Assembly (NCBI GenBank): GCA_020631735.1
Contig: CM036197.1
Span: forward strand, 43,509,880-43,573,879
DNA from: Saccharum officinarum
Taxonomy: Eukaryota; Streptophyta; Magnoliopsida; Poales; Poaceae
Reading direction: 5' to 3'
DNA: 64,000 nucleotides
The notes under the pieces were generated by a model. It was given only the letters and a program-made list of their open reading frames with translations. It had not been told where the DNA came from and did not search any database. Positions 47,112 through 59,200 of the stretch are shown here, one piece after another. Position numbers and translations under genes: made by a program. Positions within the stretch are counted from its first letter, which is position 1. Every line of letters starts with the position of its first letter.

Positions 47112-48694
47112 TAAGAGTATCTCCAGGAGTTTCCAAAACTCACTCCCAACTAGATTTTTTTTTGGCAGGATTGAAAAAACTGCTCTCCAACAACTCTCTA
47201 TCTTCCCGTGCTTGGGAAACTCAACCTAATCGCGCGGATATATACCCGGACGTATCCATTGGCCAATTTGAAGGTAGAAGGACGTGGAAAAGAATAAGAA
47301 GTATGACATGGTTTCTGATGCAAATATACAAGAGAGAAAGAAAGTATAATAATGGTTAAGATGATTTACAAAGTCTGAGATTTCTTATGCAAAATTGTCT
47401 TCTATATTTTAGGTTCTCGATTTTAGAAACTGTTGGAGGAAGCCAATAAATATGCTCCTAAATTTTTTCAGAGTTGCTAGCGCCCGGACATCCGGCCGGA
47501 TGCTCACGTTCGGACGCCCGTGCCTGCACCCTGTTTCCCATGCCTGCTCTATTTCCGCGCCCACGCGGGGGCTTGCGTTGTCCGGACGATTCACCCCGCC
47601 CACGCCGTCAACCGGACACGAGGACTGCTCGCGCCCCCTCCGCTTCCCACACGTATGCACGCGGGTACCGACTGCGCCCCTGCAGCTGCTGTAGGCGGCT
47701 GTGGTAGGTGGCTCCCATTGCAACATGTGCAACACCATATCTACATTTATAACATCCAGATAAAACACTTGCAACATATGTCCGAAACAGCTGAAACACT
47801 TGAAATATACGTCTCAAACACTTGCAAAATAACTGAAAATGCTTGAAATCCATTGCAAACATATGCAACATCCAGATAAAACACTTACAATATACCCAAG
47901 AAACACTTGAAACATACGCTTGCAACATGCATGTATATGCAGCATCCAGATGTACTTTTGCAACACTAGATGAAACACTTGAAACATATGCTTACAATAT
48001 ACGTATATAGCCATTGTAACATATGTAACATCCAGATAAAACACTTGAAACATAGCCTGAAACACCTTAAACACTTGAAACACGGCATCGCCAACAGCCA
48101 CGGCCTACCTGGGCGGGAACTGCAGTAATCAGCAAGTGCCGCTCGGGTGCAGTGGAGGGAAGATGGCAGCAACCAACATGGAGGAGACAATTTTCATCTA
48201 TGAAGGAGCCCCAACCACCATGGAGGAATCTTCAGCAGGCTGCGAGCCCCCCTCCCACCCCCTCTATGAAGGCACCCCATCACAGAGGAACCCCCATGCC
48301 AAGGAGTCCTCGTCCGCTTAGATCTGGGCGTGCTCTAACACCTCCTTGTGCCGCCGCTGCCGATGACCTCGCTTGGAGGAGAGATCCATGTGAAAGGGAA
48401 ACGCCCCGCTTAAGCACAACATGCGAGGCGGCGCGACATGGATGAGTGCTGTGAAGAGAGACAAAGACAGAGTCACGGAGATGGATGAGGAGTGCATGCT
48501 GATTTTTCAGAATCATCAGAGAGAGATGATAAAAAGGTATGTCGGTGGATGAGAAGAATCAGAAGAGGATGGGCCACGGGTGAACCGTCTCACGAAATCC
48601 ATGCCTCCGGACGTCCAACTGCAAGTATTACTGAACTTTTTTAGTTATTTGTTAGTTTACAAATTACTATTTTGGAAACTATTAGAGATGCTCT
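47112..48694. mobile_element. Harbinger-like element, larger, with nested Mutator-like DNA
   Basis: The ends gagtatctccaggagtttcc and inverted gagcatctctaatagtttcc match over about 20 bp with few differences. taa precedes the left end and tta follows the right end. The interior from 47467 to about 48625 has gcgcccggacatccgg and ccggacgtcc borders and looks like an inserted Mutator-like element. Confidence 0.6.
47467..48625. mobile_element. Mutator-like non-autonomous element (CCGGACGTCCGG ends)
   Basis: The left border is gctagcgcccggacatccgg and the right border ctccggacgtcc. The interior has a GC-rich block (47480-47690), then a run of gcaacatatg/gaaacacttg motifs (47720-48090), then a second GC-rich block. 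Same architecture as 54158-55919. The target duplication is unclear. Confidence 0.5.
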
Positions 48695-49552
48695 TAAGCT
48701 GCTAAACAGGCCAGCTCTGATCGGCCGCCGTCCGCAGGTGGCAGCTGCCCTTCACTACGTGAAGGGCGAAACGCACAACTACAGACTGTGCACGAGGCAG
48801 GGCCATGACCCATGAGCCCGCGAGGTGGGTCCGTTGGCCGATGGGCGCGACTGCGCGAGTCTGTCTGGAGGCCACCGCGCGAGGTCAGTCAGTCAACGGA
48901 GTACTCTTTACGCACAAAGGAGTACGCATGGACAATGATGTCACAAGGGGTGTTTGCGACCCTTTATTCTTTTATTAAGTCAAAGGTAATTATTTTTTGC
49001 TTTAATTAAAAACTAATATTTATAATAGCACGTGTCAGATCAAATTTCTAGCAACCAGCTATTTTTGTTGCGTCAAGAGGCGTGACATGGCAAATTCATA
49101 TGATTAGGTTACGAGAGTGTTTGGTTGCTACTTGCTAGCCATACTTTCTCACACTTCATCTTAGACAAGTTTGACCTTAGCAAGTGTTTAGTTTTATTTA
49201 AATAAGGGAACAAAGTTCGGCAAGTATTTAGTTGACAACGAATTAAACTTAGGAAAGATTCTTTTAGATTCTGCATGTCATAGAGTATAAAAATATGACA
49301 AGATTTTCTTATACACGACAATGTATGGCTTCTAATTTGTCTAGCCATATTTTTTTAGCTTACCACACTTGTTTAAGGTTAATTGCACCAAATTACGGCT
49401 ATACTAACCAAACAGGCTCTATAATCATTGGCTTGACTAAATGGACATATTATCGCTGTCGTGAACACTTTCCACGAACGCCGTCAGCGTAGCACGGGAG
49501 TTACCCTATCTTGCTTGTAACATGATATTGTTTCGTAGTACCTTTTATTGTC
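48695..49552. other. Unassigned sequence
   Basis: No gene recognised. The last ten bases (49543-49552) are the left target duplication of the foldback element. Confidence 0.35.
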
Positions 49553-50530
49553 GGAAAAAGTCTACATAACCCTTCCCAACTATTAAGCGTGGACTACTTC
49601 ATCCACAAACTATAAAACCGGATTTTCTACCCCTGAACTTTCTAAAACCGGTCAAATAACCCCCACCCCCAAGCCGTTTTGGACGGTGATTTTGCTACAA
49701 CGACGGTGGTTTTGTTTTTTCTTTTTTATTTATTTTCGCTGAATTTTTAAAAAATCATAGTATATTACAAAAAAATCATAAAATAGAAAATTCAATTTTA
49801 CTGAACTCCACGTGAGTAATCTACATAGTGAACATATATATAGTATGCTTTAGTATAATTGTTTTTGCTGTAGCTTTAGATCTGTGCTTTTCTGTGATTA
49901 AATAGAATAATTTATAGCTGCAGCTTCAATGGTCCAATTGTGTTGAAATTTTTACGGTAAGCTAATTATTGTATGCTTGAATTATCGTAAAAATTTCATA
50001 CTCATTTGATCATGTATAACATAGTTATAGATAAATCATAGATTTAACAAGCATAAACCTAAATAAATCTATAACTAAGTTATACATGATTCAATAAGTA
50101 TGAAATTTTTACTACAGTTCAAGCATATAATAATTAGCTCATCATAAAAATTTCACCACAATTGGACTATAGAAGCTGCAGCTATAAATTAATTATATAA
50201 AGACATAGATCTAAAGCTACAACAAAAACTTTATACTAAAGCATATCATATTATATATTCATTGTGTAGATCTACTCATGTGGAGTCCAACAAAATTAGA
50301 CTTTCTATTTTATGATTTTTCTATGATTTTTTATGATTTTTCAAAGATTCAACCAAAATAAATAAAAAAGAAAAAGTCAAAACCTGTCACTGTAGCAGAA
50401 CCACCGTCCAAAACCGCTTTGGGGTTATTTGACCGGTTTTGAAAAATTTAGGGGAATAGAAAATCCGTTTTTACAGTTTAGGGGGTGAAGTAGTCCATCC
50501 TAAATAGTCAGGGGTTAGGTAGACTTTTTC
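49553..50530. mobile_element. 978-bp foldback transposon, near-complete hairpin
   Basis: The two halves (about 490 bp each) are inverted repeats of each other almost to the centre near 50045. Matching pairs include ggaaaaagtctac/gtagactttttc, ttatttgaccggtttt and tagaagctgcagctataaa. Flanks ttttattgtc (49543-49552) and ttttactgtc (50531-50540) form a 10-bp target duplication with one change, which fits the Mutator superfamily. There is no coding capacity. A transcript through it would fold into a very long double strand. Confidence 0.85.
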
Positions 50531-50540
50531 TTTTACTGTC

Positions 50541-50956
50541 GATCCAAAACAAAGGGCCTATGGGCCTCTAATTTTATTTTAAGCAGCTGCTAATACTGCA
50601 GTACGACATAATTTGCTTGAATCTGACACTATAGTTTTTCTTAATTAAAATTCATCCGCAACAATTGAATTTTATGTTAAGCTGTTTTTTTGTCGGTCCA
50701 AAACAAGGACTTAGGGACCTCTAAATTCTCTATTTTTTTCAAATAGATGTTGCAAGTCAAGTCTGGCTCATTATCTAGTTTTGAAATTAAAATTCTTCCT
50801 AGAATGCTATATTTGAGTTTTCGTTTAAGGTGGCCAACACATGAACTCACTTGGCTTGGTCGGTACTAGTGAGAGTTTATTTAGATTAGACTCCCTAGTC
50901 TAGAAAAGAATACAATTCTATAACACAGTACTAACTACTAAGTCAAAGTATCTTAC
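50541..50956. other. Unassigned AT-rich sequence with a short duplication
   Basis: The motif gtcgatccaaaacaaaggg (50538) recurs in diverged form as gtcggtccaaaacaaggac (50694), each followed by cctctaa. Otherwise nothing seen. Confidence 0.4.
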
Positions 50957-52812
50957 ACCCCGTTTCAACGTAGATATTGATGGAATTAGGAATTGGAATT
51001 GGCTTTTCTAAATTCTGTTGAATGGTTGCACGTGGAATTGTGATTTGGAATCAGAAACCCAATTCCTTGGCATTGTAAAATGGAAGCTCCCTCTCCAAAT
51101 AAGGTATTGCGTGGAATTATACCAAGCACACCTTCTTCCTCGAATCCGTCCCCAACCATAGTCATCACTCCTCGCCCTTTCTTCCTCGAGTCCAGCACCA
51201 ACCACCACACTCCTTCCTTGAGTTCGGTGCCCCTTCTTCCTTATGTACGACCCCAACCACTGCCCTCCCTCCTTGAGTCTGGCGCCCCTTTTTCCTCACG
51301 TCCAGCTCCGAGTAGTTTCACATCAGTCTGCCTAAGCTCGCCTGTAGTTGGGCTCCGCGCCGCTGGGATCAATGGAAGGCCTCCACACAACCAAGGTCGT
51401 GCTCGAGGCTACTCGCGGTCGGCTAGCTTCTGCGCCACTAAGGTTGTGCCAGAGCATTAGAAGGGAAGGAATTCAAGGTCATAGGGGCCAGGGACGTTAG
51501 GCTCGACCGCTTCCCCATCGCCAGCGCCTGCTCTCATGCGTAAAGATGGCAACGGGCAATATCCGTGCGGATACTGGCTTCGCACATCTGCGCCCGCGAG
51601 CAAATTCTCGTGTCCGCACCTGTGCCCACCACCCGCCACGGGCAGCAACCTATGCTCGTGCCCGCCATCCGTGGGCAAGGCTCACCCGCGGGCATGCCCG
51701 TGTGCCCTCCAGCAGGTCAACGAGGTCGGCGGTCAGCCAGGACGAGTGACGAGGACGGCGGCCGGCTGAGGCAAGCGAAGAGCCGAAGAGGAAGGTGGTC
51801 GTCGGGGCTAGCGACGAGGAAGGCAGCCGCTTGGGAGGTCAATGAGGACGGCGGGCGGATCGAGGAGGACGGCTCGCCGTCATCCGGTGGCCGCTCCGTC
51901 GTGGCACCCGCTCGAGGAGACTCGGTGGAGGCCGGCGTCGGAGACTCGGTGGAGGCCAGCGTCCGACGGCCAGCGTTGGGGAGCCACGAATGGGGATCTG
52001 GGGGAGGCGCGTGCCGCGAGTGGAGGATTGTGGCCTGCGGTGCGGAGCTTCGGCACGGCGGGTACGGTTGCCTAGGTCGGAGCTTTGGCGCGGCGAGGAT
52101 GGCGGCCCGCAAGTAGAGGAACCGCGCCTCGCGCTCGCCGCGAGTGGAGGAGCGACGTCGGCCGCCGCGACCGCGACTGAGGAGGATGGAGGAGCGACGG
52201 TGAAGTGGGGAGGCGGGGTCAGGTGAGGGGAACGGCGGCCGAGTGGGAGTGGGAACGATTGGGAATTTGGGATGGAAACCCTAGAATCTCAAGTATATAT
52301 ACTTCTTCTGTATTGGCTCCACATGTTAGGCGGGTTTTGCGGGTTTGCGGGTGCGGGCATCATATTTTCTTATCCGTTTACCCTTGCCCGTTGGGCACAA
52401 CTCTGTACCCGTGCCCGTGCCCGCGGGCACAGGTTCACGCCCGTATCCACGCCCACCAGGTCGGGTGTCCGCGGGTACGCGGGTTTTTCTTGCCCGTTGC
52501 CATCTTTACTCATGCGCGAGAGCTTCTACTTGCTAGACGATGAGTTAGAGTTGGGAAGCGGTTCACACGGTATCGACAAGAAGAACACTAGTTATTAGAG
52601 AGGGGGAATGGTGTGTGGTGGGGTCAATTCCATGATTTGCAATCCGAACATAAATTGGTATTTGCCAAGTCATTGGATTCCAACTAGCAAATTCATCTGT
52701 ATCCAAACAATAGATTTGGTATTGCAACCCATTTCCAATACTAGCTAGTCAGATTTGGTATAGGTGTTCAATTCAATTCTAGCAGCTCAATGTCTACATC
52801 CAAACGAACCCT
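50957..52812. mobile_element. hAT/Tourist-like outer element split by a hAT insertion
   Basis: The left end ccccgtttcaacgtagatat and the inverted right end gggttcgtttggatgtagac are similar, and both lead into aattggaattgg-type repeats. The interior left of the insertion (51085-51530) is a GC-rich frame-open stretch without known domains. Borders are approximate. Confidence 0.55.
51541..52508. mobile_element. Non-autonomous hAT element with perfect 8-bp target duplication
   Basis: 968 bp with ends taaagatggcaacgggcaa matched exactly in inverted form at the right (ttgcccgttgccatcttta). Flanks are ctcatgcg at 51533-51540 and 52509-52516. Subterminal regions are dense in gcgggcac/gtgcccgc repeats. 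The GC-rich centre is open on both strands but encodes no recognisable transposase. Confidence 0.9.
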
Positions 52813-53020
52813 TGAGTTTGACTAACTATATATATATAAACCGTTGATATTTATGACATCAAATTAATATCATTAGATTTATAATGAAATATATTTTCAT
52901 AATATACTTATTTGATGTCATAAAAATTAATACTTTTAACTATATACTTGTCAAACTTTTGGCACTTTGACCAAGATTGCATCTATAATTGTTTTTTTTT
53001 AACGGATCGGAGGTAGTATT
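52813..53020. mobile_element. Stowaway-like MITE
   Basis: AT-rich, with the typical inner motifs tttgactaactatat and atcggaggtagta at the right end. The left end is degraded. Confidence 0.5.
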
Positions 53021-53339
53021 TTATAGTCGGACTATTGACAGCTATCAATTAAGTCAGTATGTTCGGAATAGTGGGCTACCCAAACACTTCCACAAGTACG
53101 GCCAATTTGTGTTTCTGAATATACCATCGAACTGCACCTAACCGCACAGCAAGACGTTTTGCAAAGTCAACGTCCCAGTTACCGTGGGCGCTGGGCAGAC
53201 AGGAAACGTACCACATTCATTCAATTTCAACATCCGAGCTTATGTGGCTTCTTACAATTCAACAATTGATACCTCATTCATGTGTACTCAGTCCATGAGA
53301 TTCCTGTCATAGCTAACTTATGTGGCTTCCTAAAATAAG

Positions 53340-53575
53340 TGTAGTTCTCGTTTTTCGATGAGTCAAACATTTTTAATTTCAATCAAATATATAAAAAAAT
53401 ATTAGTATTTATAGTACATAATTAATATCATTAGATAGATCGTTGAATCTATTTTCAAAATAAGCTTATTTGAAGATACAAATGTTACTGATATTTTCTG
53501 TAAACCTAGTTAAATTTATGAAAGTTCAACCGGCATGAATAACATAGCGACCCTTATTTTGGGACGGAGAAAATA
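53340..53575. mobile_element. Stowaway-like MITE, degraded
   Basis: Right end ttattttgggacggag, with internal attaatatcattagatagat and tttctgtaaacctagttaaa motifs as in other Stowaway copies. Confidence 0.5.
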
Positions 53576-53607
53576 CTGTATGAGCAGTCATGTATCATCA
53601 TTCCCGG

Positions 53608-53873
53608 ACTCAGTCAGTTTAGATGAGCACATGAATCAACTCAAAGTGTATAAAATTTGTGATCCATATCCTTTGGTTTTGGTGTGACAACGAAAGATCT
53701 CCATATCTACTACGTGTTAATATATTAGAGCCAAATATATATGTGGACTCAGTCAGTTTAGATGAGCACATAAATCAACTCGAAGTGTATAAAATTTGTG
53801 ATCCATATCCTTTGGTTTTGGTGTGACAACGAAAGATCTCCATATCTACCACGTGTTAATATACTAGCTCAAT
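53608..53873 (+). repeat. 142-bp tandem duplication
   Basis: A unit starting gactcagtcagtttagatga occurs at 53608-53749 and again from 53750, with four or so differences. The second unit is interrupted near 53873; its last bases (ttagagccaaatatatgtg) reappear at 56190. The duplication therefore predates the insertion that follows. Confidence 0.9.
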
Positions 53874-54067
53874 AATAGCGCGCGCTTCCCTGCGCGGGCG
53901 ACGGGCAAATAGTGAATGGACAGTATCAAATAGTAAGTGAACAGTGTGAAAACAATGCCTAATGTTAAACTAATTTGTTACTTAGTACGTAACATGGAGA
54001 AAAAACAAAAACCTTTTTTTCCATACACTGTGTAGGCAGCGTCTAATGCAAACTAATTTGTTACTTA

Positions 54068-56072
54068 GGCCCTATTTAGTTCCCAAAAATTTTCTTTTCG
54101 TCCCATCATATCGAATCTTTGACGTATGCATGGAGCATTAAATATGGATAAAAAATAGGGCACTGCTAGCGCCCGGACGTCCGGATCCGGGCGCTAGCAT
54201 CCGGACGCGCCGCCGGAGAAGGATTCCAGCCCACCCCCGCTTTCACCCCGAACCACGCTAACGAAAAACGCAGAACCCGCAACGTCCCCACGCGCGCGGG
54301 GGGACAGATCGAACGCAACCCGGCCGCGCGCGGGAATCCGCTCCCCCATCTCCAGACCTAACGCGGAACCCGCAACGTCCCCACGCGAGCGGGGGACGGA
54401 TCGAACGCAACCCGGCCGTGCGCGGGGATCCGCTCCCCCCATCTCCAGATCTTCGTCCTGCCCTCAAAGGCCCCCTCCCCACACTGCAACATCCCTACCC
54501 CACAAACTGCACCTTGCAGGAATCGAAGATGCAACAACGATGAAACACCATGAAAAAACACTTACTGCACCATACAAAAGCTGAAGATGCAACTGACAAA
54601 GGAACGCCTACCGCACCAAGGCATGATGCCTACTGCAGCGACAACCAAACACTCACTGAAACAACTACCAAATACTTACTGAAACAATGCAGAAAAATGA
54701 AGCTTTAACATAGAACGACTACCTACTACACCAAAACAAGACAACTAATGCAACAACAACTAAACAACTACTGAAACAAAGGGCAAAACACCACGAACAC
54801 CTACTGCACTAAAATGAGAAAGAAGCTGCTGCAACAACAAGAAGAAAGCTAATGCAACAAAAGAGAAGAAGCTACTGCAACAAAAGAGAAAGAAGTTGCT
54901 GCAACAAGAAGAAAAAGCTAATGCAACAAATGAGATGAAGCTACTGCAACATCAGAGAAACGTGCTTCACATCATTTGTTGCCATGTAGCTTAGATCTGA
55001 CTCGCCAAAAGGAGAAGAAACTACTGCAACAAGGGGGAAAAGCTACTGCAACAACGAGAGAGAGGCTGCTGCAACAAAGGAGAAGAAGCTACTGCAACAT
55101 CAGAGAAATGGTTGCTTCACATCATCTGTTGAATATAGCTTGCATCTGCCTCACCACAAAACCGAGAAGAAGCTACTGCAACATCACAGAATCGTGTTTT
55201 CACATCATCTGTTGCATGCAGCTTAGATCTGCTTCGCCACAAAAACCGTAGCCACCATCAAAACCATAGATCCATAGGGGGCGAGGTGGAGGAGGGGAGG
55301 GAGGAAGAGGAGGGGCGCCTCAGATCCAGAGGAAGGAGCGCGTGGGGATCCTTCCCCACCTACCTCGTCGGAGCACATGGATCCACCACGGGGAGCCCCG
55401 ATGCTCCATGGATCCGCCACGGTGGGAGGCCCCCGTGCTGCCATCAAGGTGGAGGAGGACGCTCCAGGGTGGAGGAGACTACCATGCCGCTGGATTTGTG
55501 CCTCCTCACATGGATCCACCACGGGGAGAGCGGAGCTCCCATGGATCCACCACGCGCCGCCCTCTCTCGGTCGCATGGAGGACGCGGAAGCAAAGGAGGA
55601 AGGAAAAGGGGGAGGGAGTGGAGGGAGGAGGGAGAGGGAGCAGGTGTGGCTTGCTGGCGAGTGCTCCTCCCCGCCAGCGTCGCGGCCGACTCTGGTGCCA
55701 TGGAACCGAGTAGAAGAGCGGGCGCGTGACTGAGGAGGGCGGAGTGAACGAGGAGAAGGATAGTGAGGCCGGGCGAACGGATAAGGATGGGGAGGGAGCG
55801 GGCTTGGTCGGGTGAAATCGGTCGCGCGCGTCGAGTCCGTCGGGCGGGACGGGTCGCACCACGTCGCGCTCGTCGGGTGCGTCCGACGTCGTCCGGACGT
55901 TCTCACTGTATCATTACCGTAAAAAATAACTAATTGCACAGTTTGATTGGAAATCGCGAGACGAATCTTTTAAGCCTAATTAGTCCATGATTGGACACTA
56001 ATTGCCAAATAAAAACGAAAATGCTACAGTAGTCAAACCTAAAAAATTTCACGAACTAAACGAATAGTAGGT
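54068..56072. mobile_element. hAT-type MITE split by a Mutator-like element
   Basis: The left half (54068-54157) and right half (55920-56072) join to a MITE of the same family as 15742-15985 and 63647-63909. Shared motifs are atttagttcccaaaaatttt, actaattgcacagtttg, taattagtccatgattgg and acgaactaaacg. Confidence 0.8.
54158..55919. mobile_element. Mutator-like non-autonomous element, 1.76 kb
   Basis: A perfect 9-bp target duplication taaaaaata lies at 54149-54157 and 55920-55928. The ends carry cggacgtccgga-type palindromes (54175-54190 and 55890-55900). The centre contains a run of ctactgcaacaa repeats (54780-55200) and a GC-rich block (55260-55880) open on both strands with repeated ggatccaccacggggag. 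No transposase. Confidence 0.85.
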
Positions 56073-56280
56073 AACCTGGAGGAAAAAAAATGCTGGAGCA
56101 AAAAAATGAAAAAAAATAAATGCTACAGTGGCAAAACAGCGTCTGATGCACTGAGAGAGCAACATTTTATTCTCGTTGAGGGATAACTTTATTAGAGCCA
56201 AATATATGTGTTTCTTGGTCGTGCTCATAGAGTCATTAGGGGTTCTGCTTGTGTGCGTTCATATGAACTAGTGTGCAGTG

Positions 56281-59200
56281 ATGGGAATAGACAACAACCC
56301 ATCATATAGCATTACATCCCGTTCAACGATGCAAATTTTAGTGCAAGACCAAGGAACATCACCAGTTATGGTGGTGGCAGCAACCACCAAGTTTGTGATC
56401 AGCCTTCAAGCCTTGATCTTCACGGTGCTCCTCTTCTTCCCCATAACTTCCGCCGCCATTGCATCTGACACGCTCAACAATGGAGGCAACATCAGTGACG
56501 GGGAGGCGCTGGTCTCGGCCGGCGGATCGTTCACCCTTGGTTTCTTTTCCCTGACCGACGTGCCAACCAAGAGATACCTCGGGATCTGGTTCATGGCGTC
56601 GGCGGACGCTATCTGCTGGGTGGCCAACCGCGACAGCCCACTCAACACCACCTCTGGTGTACTGGTGATCAGCAGCACGGGGAGCCTTCGTCTTCTCGAT
56701 GACTATGGCCAGACGGCGTGGTCTTCTAACACGACCTCTGCCTCTGCCTCTGCCTCAGCGCCAGCGGTGACCGGGTAGCTTCTTGAGTCCGGCAACCTAG
56801 TAGTGCGCGAGCAGAGCAGCGGCACCATCTTGTGGCAGTCTTTCGATCACCCGTCCAACACCTTGCTTGACGGCATGAGGCTCGGCAGGAACCCACAGAC
56901 CGGCGCGGAGTGGTCCCTCACTTCGTGGCGCACTCCAAACGACCCGAGGCCCGGGGACTGGCGCTTGGTGATGGACGACAAGGGCCTACAGGACTGCGTC
57001 ACATGGCAAGGCAACGTCAAGAAGTCACGCACCGGCCCCTGGAACGGGCTGAGGTTCAGCGGCACTCCGGAGATGGCGTCCTACTCCGGGATGTTCTCCA
57101 TCCAGGTGGTTGTCCGCCCCGACGAGGTCGCCTACGTCGTCACCGCCATGCCAGGCACGCCATTAAACCGCCTCGTGATGAACGAGGTCGGTTTGTTGCA
57201 GCGGCTGTTGTGGGACCAGGACAGCCAGGTCTGGAACGTCATAGCACGGACGCCGAGGGACGTCTGCGACAGCTACGCCATGTGCGGGGTGTTCGGCCTG
57301 TGCGACGCCGGCACAGCGTCCACGCTGTTCTGCAGCTGCATACACGGGTTCAACCCCGCATCGCCGTCGGAGTGGTCCATGAAGGAGACCTCCGGTGGGT
57401 GCCGCAGGGACGTGCCGCTGGAGTGCAGCAACAGGACCACGACAGACGGGTTCATGGTGTTGTGGGGAGTGAAACTCCCCGACACGGACAACGCGACGGT
57501 GGACAGGAGCGCGACGCTGGAGCAGTGCAGGGCGAGATGCCTCGCCGACTGCTCGTGCGTGGCTTACGCCGCCGCTGACATCCGAGGCGGAGGCGGTGGC
57601 AGTGGCTGCGTCATGTGGACGGACGACATCGTCGACGTTCGTTACGTGGACAAAGGGCAGGATCTCTATGTGAGGTTAGCCAAGTCTGAGTTAGGTAATA
57701 AGCACACACAACTGCACAATTTAAAACTACTGTATCATTGTCTGAATTATGAAGCAAGATTTTATTCTTCATTTCATATATATTTCTGCAGTTACAACAA
57801 AGAGCAGGAATGTGGTAGTAAAACTGTTGCTTCCAGTTGCCGCATGCCTGCTTGCACTCACGGGGATGTTCCTTGTTTGGATATGCTGCAAGTTTAGAGG
57901 TAGAAGCAGAGCCACTTCACTGCTCGGAAGTCAGAATAACGATGCCCAGAAGATGATGCTAAGATACTTAGGTGCGTCAAATGCACTTGTGGATGAAAAT
58001 CTCAACCTTCCATTTTTTAGCTTTCGAGATATTGTTTCCGCAACCAATAATTTTGCTGAAGACAATATGCTTGGACAAGGAGGCTTCGGGAAGGTTTATA
58101 AGGTAACGATTTTTTAAAACCCAAGATAGATAGCATGAAAATTATAAAATTTCTTACTCAGATTGAAGGATGGTAAAATCATATGCAGGGTATGCTGGAC
58201 GAGAACAAAGAAGTTGCAATCAAAAGGCTGAGTCAAGGTTCTGGACAAGGTGTAGATGAATTCAGAAATGAAGTAGTTCTGATTGCAAAATTGCAGCATA
58301 AGAACCTCGTTAGACTTCTTGGTTGCTGTATTCATGGAAATGAGAAGTTGCTAGTTTACGAATATTTACCAAACAAGAGCTTGGATTACTTCATCTTTGG
58401 TATGTTTAACTAATTATTATATCTTACAGAAAAAAAGGCAGTAGCCTTAGTTACTACTGAAATTTGTCTGCTTACTCATAATACCATTATTGTACAGATG
58501 CTGCATGTAAAAACGTCCTTGATTGGCCAGCAAGGTTCAGGATAATCAAGGAAATATCTAGGGGGCTTCTTTATCTTCACCAGGATTCAAGATTGACTAT
58601 TATTCACTGAGATCTCAAACCAAGCAACATATTGCTAGATGAACATATGAGCCCCAACATATCAGATTTTGGTATGGCAAGAATCTTTGGTAGGAACCAA
58701 CATGAAGAAAATACTAATCGAGTTGTGGGGACATAGTGAGCATTCCATGCCTTGATGTTTTAACCTGAATTATACTCTTTCAATTTTTTCGTGCATAGTG
58801 CTAATGAGTTTGGTTTTTAAGTAGTGGCTATATGTCTCCAGAGTATGCATTGGATGGCACATTTTCTGTCAAGTCTGATACATATAGCTTCGGTGTCATA
58901 CTCTTGGAGATTGTAAGTGGTTTGAAGATAACTTTAACTCGTTTCATGGGCTTCCCTAACCTATTAACTTATGTAAGTTCGCTGCCATTCTTTTTTTTTG
59001 AAGATATTCTTGATTTTCTTTTTCCGCAATTCAACAAAAACATACTGATATTGTATGAAATAAATTCCATTGGTTCAGGCATGGAGCTTATGGCAAGATG
59101 GTAAGGCAATTGATCTAGTGGATTCATCCCTAGTTGAGACATGTTCACCAAATGAAGCTTTACGGTGCATCCAAATAGGATTGTTGTGTGTGCAAGACAA

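Larger units (their letters stand above)
53870..56189 (-). mobile_element. Helitron-like element (minus orientation) carrying nested insertions
   Basis: On the plus strand it begins ctag followed about 10 bp later by a GC hairpin (cgcgcgcttccctgcgcg). This is the reverse of a Helitron 3' end. It splits the second 142-bp repeat between A and T, the Helitron target. The right border lies at about 56188; the canonical TC start is not clear. Helitron-derived sequence is only about 310 bp (53870-54067 and 56073-56189); the rest is inserted later. Confidence 0.6.

Noticed and set aside
55223..55939. 238-codon minus-strand frame in the Mutator-like element
   Set aside because: Low-complexity Pro/Ser/Arg sequence built from a ggatccaccacgg repeat; it crosses the element border into the MITE.
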